From Hirsutella rhossiliensis (lineage: Eukaryota; Ascomycota; Sordariomycetes; Hypocreales; Ophiocordycipitaceae): 64,000 nt of DNA. A model generated the notes under the pieces. The model saw only the letters and a program-made list of their open reading frames with translations. It was not told the DNA's origin and searched no databases. The position numbers were made by a program, and so were the translations under genes. Location of the stretch: contig NW_025408669.1 in the NCBI RefSeq assembly GCF_020360975.1, positions 7,316,001 to 7,380,000 on the forward strand, read 5' to 3'. Below are positions 57,594 through 64,000 of the stretch, in pieces (the stretch's first letter is position 1; each line of letters begins with the position of its first letter).

Positions 57594-59116
57594 TCAGGCA
57601 GCCTTGTCCGTCGCGCTCGTGGCCAAGTCGCACTCGTCCTCCGCGTCCACCGGCACAACCTTCCACCTCTTTGCCGGCCCCTGCACGCCGGCCCACAGGT
57701 CCGTCGGGAGGAACTCGCCCACCTCGTGGCGGAACGATTCGCGCGCCGCCCGGTCCGCCTCGAGCAGGCGGTCGACGCCCTCGCGCGCCTTGCGCCAGTA
57801 GGCCTCGACCTGGCCGTCGACGGTGCGGCGGCGCTCCACCTCGAGCACCAGGCTGCCGTAGGCGCTGCCGTAGCCCTCGTAAAAGTCGCGCATGTCGCGC
57901 ATGTCGCGCAGCCGGCCGAAGACGACGTCCTTTTCCAGCTCCCAGCGCTCGTGGAAGTCCTCCTCGGCCGCCAGGTAGTCGGCCAGGCGGTCGCCGATGT
58001 CGGCGAGCGCCGCGAACGCCTCCGACATGCAGGCGTAGGCGCGGGACGTGTCGTGCGCCTGCTCCTCGAGCGCGCCCGAGTGGCGCTCCATGGCGGCCAG
58101 GCGCTCCTGGATCTCGCGCACCACGTCGTCGACCTCGTCGGCGTCTTGCATCACGACCTTGAGCATCTCGGCGCGGTCCTCGGCCGTCTTGGGCTCCAGG
58201 TCCGACATGTGCGACTCCTGCTCGGCAATGACGCCCGAGATGGACACGCCGTCGCTGTCCTGCGACTGCGTCACCTCGGCGGCCTTGCGGCGGGCCAGCG
58301 CGGCGGCGCCTTCGGTGGTGCGGATGGCCGTCACGCACATGTCAAAGTGCTTGGTCAGCGACGTGAGGAGCTGGGCCATGGTGGACGAGTGGTCGTCCAT
58401 GGTCAGCAGCAGCTGAGCCATGGGCGTCCTGTTCGCTGCACCGTCACTGTCGGGGCTCGGAAGGGGGAATTCGGCCATGACCTTTTTGAGGTTGCGGATA
58501 TCGGTCTCGAAGCGAAGCAAGTCTCCATCAAAAGACTGCTGGATGCCCTGGGTGACGGGTCAGCGCCGAGTCGAAAGGACGAGGCGAGTCTTACCTGAAA
58601 CTCCTCGATGCTCTTCTTCATGGCCTCCCTCATCGCATGCACGCCAGTCTCGTCGACAAAGTCCAGCAGGTTGCGCCTCTCGCCCCCGCTCGGACGCAAG
58701 TCGTCCTGCACCTCGGTGCCGCGCAGCATCTCCATGGTGGCGGCCAGCTCGCCGTCGACCTCGTCCATGGCCCTGATGAGCTTCTTGAAGTCCTTCTTGC
58801 CCCACTCATAGGTGGCGTGGATGCTCCGCCGGACCCTCATGAGGATGGCAATCTGGTCGACAATGGAGCCGCGCAGGAAGCGGTTCTGGGCGGCGAGGAT
58901 GACGCTGTCCTCGTGGGCGTTGCGGGCGGCCGTGGCGACCTCGTTGGCGCGCAGCACGAGGTTCATGGACGACAGCGAGCGCTTGGCCACGAGCAGGTGG
59001 TTGACGAGGGTGTCGATGGAGATGGCGGGCTGGGGCTGGGCGTCGGCCGAGGGCTTGAGCGACGCCGCCGACGACGCCGGGCTCCGGCGCGACGACGCCG
59101 TGGGAGAGGCGGCCAT
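57594..59116 (-). CDS. atg17: Autophagy-related protein 17
   Basis: Atg17 scaffolds the Atg1 kinase complex at the phagophore assembly site when autophagy is induced. There are two exons, 59,116-58,595 and 58,547-57,594, with a 47-bp intron (GTAAGA, CTGAC branch, CCCAG), giving 491 aa, the family length. Near the N-terminus [20 protein letters not shown] and [17 protein letters not shown] match the family. The body is almost entirely long amphipathic helices, consistent with the crescent-shaped coiled-coil fold. The C-terminal [18 protein letters not shown] motif is diagnostic. A run of GC-rich codons makes long shadow frames on the opposite strand. Confidence 0.93.
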
Positions 59117-59858
59117 TGCGGCGCGAGGCTTGCGTGGGGTACGTGGGTGTGGGATGCAATGGATGGGGCGCTACATGATGAAGAGCCGCCTGACAGATGG
59201 CAAGCGGCAGCGATTCGACCGATGTAGTTGATGATGCTGAGGAACTCGGCTTGCTCCCGGGGTGTTGTTTATAGTGCTGCGGCCGATAAGATAAGCATCC
59301 GGGGTATTACCGAAGACGGAGTTCAACCTACAGCATGGCGTGCTAGAACCATCTCTTGGCAACTCGACCATGTCCGCTATACTTTGCCGTCACTACTCGA
59401 CAAGCTTGGGAGGCACCACGTTTGCCGTTACCTGCACCTTGTCAAGCTGCAAGTTATGGACAAAGTAGTCGATGAAATCCCTCGCACCTGGAAGTCTCAA
59501 GGGCAGCTTGTATCCGTCAGGGATCTCGGTCACTGAGAAGCCTTATGTTAGGCGGTACACTGGTTTGCCGTCTGTTGATCATGGCAGGAGAAGTACAACC
59601 ATCCCTGTCATCTGCACCAGAGTGCATCGCTGCGTGAAGTCTCACGCCGTGGCTCAAGTCGACAGAAGTATAATAATTAATGAAGGAGCCAGGGATGTGT
59701 GGACTATGGAGCAAACACAGGACACCATTGCCGCCTCACGACATCATGCGATAGGCTAAAGCTCAAGTCGTACGATGTCTCTTCATGCCCTCACCATTCC
59801 CTGTCCACCCATTCACCTTCATGCCGTCGTCGTCCGTCTCAATATCCTTTCGAGCAGC
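59117..59858. other. Divergent upstream region of ATG17 and the MYND gene
   Basis: About 740 bp shared between two divergent genes. No gene or clear motif was assigned. An earlier in-frame ATG at 59,775 exists for the MYND gene. Confidence 0.4.
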
Positions 59859-60627
59859 ATGGACACCCTGCCGAGCCAATTCGCCAGCTTGCGCAACGAG
59901 GAGGCATTCCCCGTCTTCAAAAATCTGCCCCACGACCTCGACCTCGACGACGACTATTACGACACGACCGGTCGCCCAATCATCCACTGGTGTTTTCTCG
60001 GCCAAGTCGTCCAGATCGACGATATCACGCGCCTACGACTCGTCGTCAAGGACAAGACCGGCCAAGTCGTAGTCGTTGCCTTTTACACGGGCCGCGACCA
60101 CCACCCTCATCACCCTCAGCTGCGCGTGGGCTCGACCATTGCCATTCTCTACGCGCAGCAGCACATATTCCTCGACTCATCCGTGGGCATTCGCCTCGAG
60201 ACTGCAGAGAACCTCAAGGTATCCCGTCACCGGCCCATCCTTGGTGCTTCACACACTAATAAACAGGTCATTCCCATGGGACTCGACGAGCTGCTTGAAC
60301 TGAGTGATAAAATGCAAGACTACGCCATCGAGGACAACGGCGTCAAGAAATGCCAAGGCTGCGACCGAAGGGCTGCTTCGCTGCGCAACTGTGCCAAGTG
60401 CGTCCACTTCTCCTACTGCGACAAGGCAAGCTGCGTGTTCCACTATCTATCCCCATCGCCCTGTTCTGACCATGGTGCACCAGGACTGTCAAACCGTTGC
60501 TTGGAACGACAAGGGCCACAAGGCGGACTGCAAGGTGCTCCGAGACGCCGACTTTGGTGGCCTCCTCCGGCTTCAGTGGAACGTCTTTGGCGACTACCGC
60601 CGATTTCCCCTCAATCCACAAGAGTAA
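59859..60627 (+). CDS. MYND zinc-finger protein with a GC-AG intron
   Basis: Exons: 59,859-60,218, 60,267-60,425 and 60,484-60,627, giving 220 aa. ATG 59,859 (MDTLPSQFASLRNEE) was chosen over 59,775, which lies in less protein-like sequence. The N-terminal 120 residues form a beta-rich region of unknown family (WCFLGQVVQIDD, LRLVVKDKTGQVVVVAFYTG). The MYND finger starts KKCQGCDRRA and continues CAKCVHFSYCDK, then DCQTVAWNDKGHKADC. The last two pieces are joined only if intron 2 starts with GC (AAG|GCAAGC) and ends CCAG with a CTGAC branch. That join gives the YC-x3-C spacing. MYND domains bind proline-rich partner peptides. Confidence 0.8.
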
Positions 60628-61287
60628 AGACGCAACCACGGCCGGCCAAGGCAACTCGGTGACGGCGGGCGTGCTACGCCTTAAGCGGAGAATCGGACGG
60701 ACAAGTCTTAGCATGCTGGTATCCGTCACTCGACACAGGCTGCAGCTGTGGAAAGTGTACCAATGGATATCCGGGGATGCTTGAGGACCACCTGGCCAGA
60801 AGCAGCCCTGGGCGCTCTATGACAGTGACATGACGGCCTTTTGGCTAATCGATGCGTGACAAATGACATGACAGTTCCTTCCAATGGGTGGGGCACGTCT
60901 CCGAATTTCAGACAAAGCCTCAAAGGAATCTGACGAGCAAGTATGATATCCAATATGCCTGGTCTATCCATCTAAATTAGGGCTGCAACTGTACCGATCC
61001 AGGCGGCTCAATGTCCCCCCCATCTCATAAACAATCGACGTCTTCCGGCTGGTGACGTGCTGCTGGAAAAGTATGAAAGTAAGACATTGCCTCGTGCAGA
61101 CACGAATAGAAAACCAACACCATGACACACAGCCATGAGACCTCGCAACTCCACGCCATTGTCGGGTCTCTAACATCTGGTGACTGTTGTGAGCCCGAAA
61201 ACGCGCTTGATAGCGCCCGCTTCCTCGAGTCATTGCTGGTGTTGCTTTGTGCCCTCGACTTGCTCCTTGCTTGGCGTGGAGCAAAGT
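60628..61287. other. Intergenic region between convergent genes
   Basis: Shared 3' flank of the MYND and calpain genes. No gene was recognised. Confidence 0.4.
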
Positions 61288-64000
61288 CTACGCGGCAATG
61301 GACAGCCTCTTCGTAGGATACAGAATCGGCCCGGCATCATCCTTGCCTTCGTCGGCGCGAAACCCTGCCGCGTTGGCTTGCGCATTGTCGAGATCCTCGC
61401 CCCCCTTTTCGCCCATGCCGTCTTCGAGCAGCTCCCCACCCTCCATGACGGTGAGCAGCTTCAACTGCTCGTCCTTTGAGTAGACACGGATGCCAACGAT
61501 GCAGACGGCATTCCACGGATCGACCATTTTTTCTTCCTCGGTATCGTAGTCGTCTCGAGGTTGGCGGGGAGGCTGCGGCGTGAGGCGAGGCTTGCGCGAG
61601 AAGTCGTCGCTGCTGTACAGCTCCTCCCAGTCCTCGACGGGGGAGTCGGACGAGGCGCCGTCCGACTCGTCTCCCAAATGCCTCGGGCTCCTGGCTTCAT
61701 CCTTGGTCGCAGGCGCAGGGGAAGTCGGACGACGGGGTGCAGGCGGCGGGCCACTGATTGGGGGCACGTCCTGTTTCTTCTCGCTCGATATGACGACAAC
61801 CGAGCCTTCGGTTTTGGGAGTGTCCTGGGGTGACCCGCTCGAGTCGGATGCGTTTGTACCGTCATTGGACTTGGCCGTTGTCGTGGCATCGACCGCTTCC
61901 GCAGCCGTATCCGTGCCTTGGGATGCCGTCTGCGTGCTGTCGGGCGGAGGTTCGGTTTGCCTCTCCTCTGGGCGTCCATCTTCATCAGAGTGACGGGATT
62001 CATTGGCCTGTCGACCTCTCGCCCTCCGCTTCTTGTTACGCTCCCTCTTCTCATCATTCTTGCTTGCCTGCTTCTTCGTGACTTCTCGAGTCAAGTGACG
62101 TCTCTCCCACAGGCGACGCCGCTCCTCCTGCCGACATCTCGAGGCTTTACACTGATCGCGCTTTTTCCGCAGGTTGGCTACCTTGTCCACGTGGGCCCAG
62201 GCCTTGCTGTGTGCCAAATCATACGCGAAGCCGACGGCGGTGAGCTTTTCATTGTCCACACGCTCTTTGCACTCTCGCTTTACCACTTCCTCGACCGACG
62301 GCACAGTCTTGTCGCGCTGCCCAGTGACTTTGAGATAGACGACGTAGTTGCCCGCCGGCAGGTCGGGAAGCTCCACGGCGACCGAGCGCTTCATAAAGTA
62401 GTTGCCATGGGATCGGACAATGTAGTCCTCGGCACCCGGCATGTCCTGATTATGCAACCGGAAGTGAATTCGAAATGTGTATTGGCCTGCGAGGCCCTTG
62501 AAATATCGCCCGTCCAGCTGCGAAAGGGCCAGCACGAGCGGCGAGTCCTTGGTGAGCCGAATATGGAATTTCTCATGGTACTCGGCCTTCCACGGCACGT
62601 CGACCCCGATCCATCGCTGACAACATCTCCAGTCCTCGTCCCTGAAGAGCCGAGTCCTGTCGAGGTGGGTAAACTTTTGTAGAAGGTCAGCGTAGGAAAT
62701 CCAGAAGACGCTATCGTTGCCGAACTTGTGGTTAAGTTCTTCTTGCACGTTACTGGACCATTCTTTCGACCCATCACTCCACGGACCTTCCCAAATCCCT
62801 TTGCGGATCTTACCCCACGGGTTGCGCAGCTTGACAAGCCGTTCTCCCGACTTGAGGGTGCGCGCCTCCAACACGATATAGGCATGGCCCTCTGCGATTC
62901 CATCACGCTGGCCATGGCCATACTCAAGCAAACCAGCGGAAAATCCGAATAGGAATTCTTGGTTGACCTTGGACATTTCCTTTTCCCAGAACTCGTCGGT
63001 GTCCAGAATGTCCGACGAGAGCAACTCTGTCGTAACTCCGCCCGATAGGTCCTCTATCGCTTCACCGACGTAGCCCCCATTGAGAGAGGCGTAGTCACCG
63101 TGGGCCTTGGCGTACGCCTTTTCGATCAGTGGAACCCATGTTTCGTCCTGGTTTTTGCACTGGGCAAAGAAGAGAGCCTTTGACCCCGTTTGGTAAGTTC
63201 TCCGGTAAACCTTTTCGACATCTTCGCGGTCAATCTGCTGCAGCAGGTCGCGCTGCATGCTTGGGCAGTCCCAGCAGGGGGACTTGAGATATAGCTTGTC
63301 GTCGACAATGCTGTACACCCAATCCCCATCTCGGAAGAAGACAAAGCCATATATGCCGATTCCTGCGACCGGTCAGTCATGCGCGCGCCAACGGGAGCCG
63401 GTGACATTACGGACTTTCATCATACGCAACACACAATCGCCGCACGCCGTCTTGGACGTTTGCCATGGCGGTCAGTCCAGCCATCAGCCAGCAGTCGCCC
63501 AGGCTGCCCTGCTTGACATCGCCGCCATTGACCTCTTTCATGAAGACGGGCTTGTCAAAGATTTCGTGAACCCGCTTCACAGCTTTTGGCACGGACGCGC
63601 TCGAGCCCAGCAGGTTGGACTGGGTAAGCTCGAACTTTTGGTCGCCTAGGTTATTGAGGCAGTTTCCCTTTTGGTATTTGAGATCCCAATCCTGCATTTG
63701 CCCGTTAGTTGCTGCACAAGATCTTTGTCACGTGGAGAAAGCGCGGCAGAGCGCGTGCGATGGACAGCTCACCAGATCCCAGCCTGGGTCTCTATATCTC
63801 ATGTTGACCCTCTTGCACTCTTGAACAATTTTGAGAACCTTGCGCCGGCACTCGTCGGCGGCGCGCTCATAGCCGTCACTCAAGAGCTCATTGGGCCGAT
63901 CCGAGGCGGCGGGCGCGACGGGGTCAAAGGGAAGAATACAGAGGGCTTTGTGGAAATTGCGACTGGAGAACTTCTTCCAGATGGCGTTGATGGACTTCTG
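61288..64000 (-). CDS. Calpain-family cysteine protease, 5' end outside the window
   Basis: A cytosolic thiol protease of family C2. Exons in the window: 64,000-63,773 (partial), 63,691-63,415 and 63,362-61,288. The catalytic Cys is in GSLGDCWLMAGL (codon 63,493-63,491), His in EGHAYIV (62,886-62,884) and Asn in LRNPWGK (62,823-62,821), so the triad is complete. Introns of 81 and 52 bp join RYRDPGWDL to DWDLKYQKGNC and YDER to IGIYGFVFFRDG; the second uses a GTCCGT donor. A C2-like beta domain (about 62,700-62,300) follows the core. Then comes a long, highly charged tail (KKRDQCKASRCRQEERRR onward) rich in Glu, Lys, Ser and Pro. It lacks the features I would expect of PalB/Rim13, whose N-terminal MIT domain would lie outside the window. 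Confidence 0.88.

Noticed and set aside
57726..58598. 290-codon plus-strand frame
   Set aside because: Antisense shadow of ATG17 exon 2.

Overview
The window is nuclear DNA of a filamentous ascomycete (Pezizomycotina, most likely Sordariomycetes). Genes carry 45-180 bp GT-AG introns with CTNAC branch sites. Recognisable fungal families include Atg17, PNS1, a LOV-domain photoreceptor, an NPP1-type secreted protein and a fungal ABC-A transporter. The repeats show repeat-induced point mutation (RIP), here an almost complete loss of CA/TG dinucleotides.

Region 1 (1 to about 15,640) is a transposon compartment. Positions 1-3,515 and 9,712-15,640 are TA-saturated, heavily RIP-mutated DNA with no reading frame of 60 codons. 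Into it is inserted an unmutated Ty1/copia-type LTR retrotransposon on the minus strand (3,516-9,706), with 201-bp LTRs that look identical by eye and a perfect 5-bp target duplication. Its gag-pol reading frame is nevertheless broken by many small indels. The mutated DNA also holds a decayed pogo/Fot1-like DNA transposon (13,407-15,259). A diverged second copy of its target sequence, at about 11,350, shows the site without the insertion.

Region 2 (15,650-46,250) is ordinary gene-bearing DNA. It holds an ABC-A transporter with a possible frameshift, an NPP1/NLP-family secreted protein gene, an RGS-LOV-like blue-light sensor, a small single-pass membrane protein, an MFS transporter and a bestrophin-like channel. 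A second single-pass protein, Mediator subunit MED22, tRNA pseudouridine synthase PUS1, a PPxY-bearing membrane protein and a small CHZ-like acidic protein follow.

Region 3 (46,250-52,560) is gene-poor. It contains what looks like a decayed plus-strand gene at about 48.75-50.64 kb.

Region 4 (52,560-64,000) is compact: an APH-fold kinase-like protein, PNS1 (choline-transporter-like), ATG17, a MYND zinc-finger protein with a GC-AG intron, and the 3' part of a calpain protease running off the window end. Neighbours are mostly convergent or divergent pairs and show no sign of forming one pathway or a biosynthetic cluster. All gene models were spliced by eye from frame continuity and splice motifs. 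Family names come from motif recognition, not database search.
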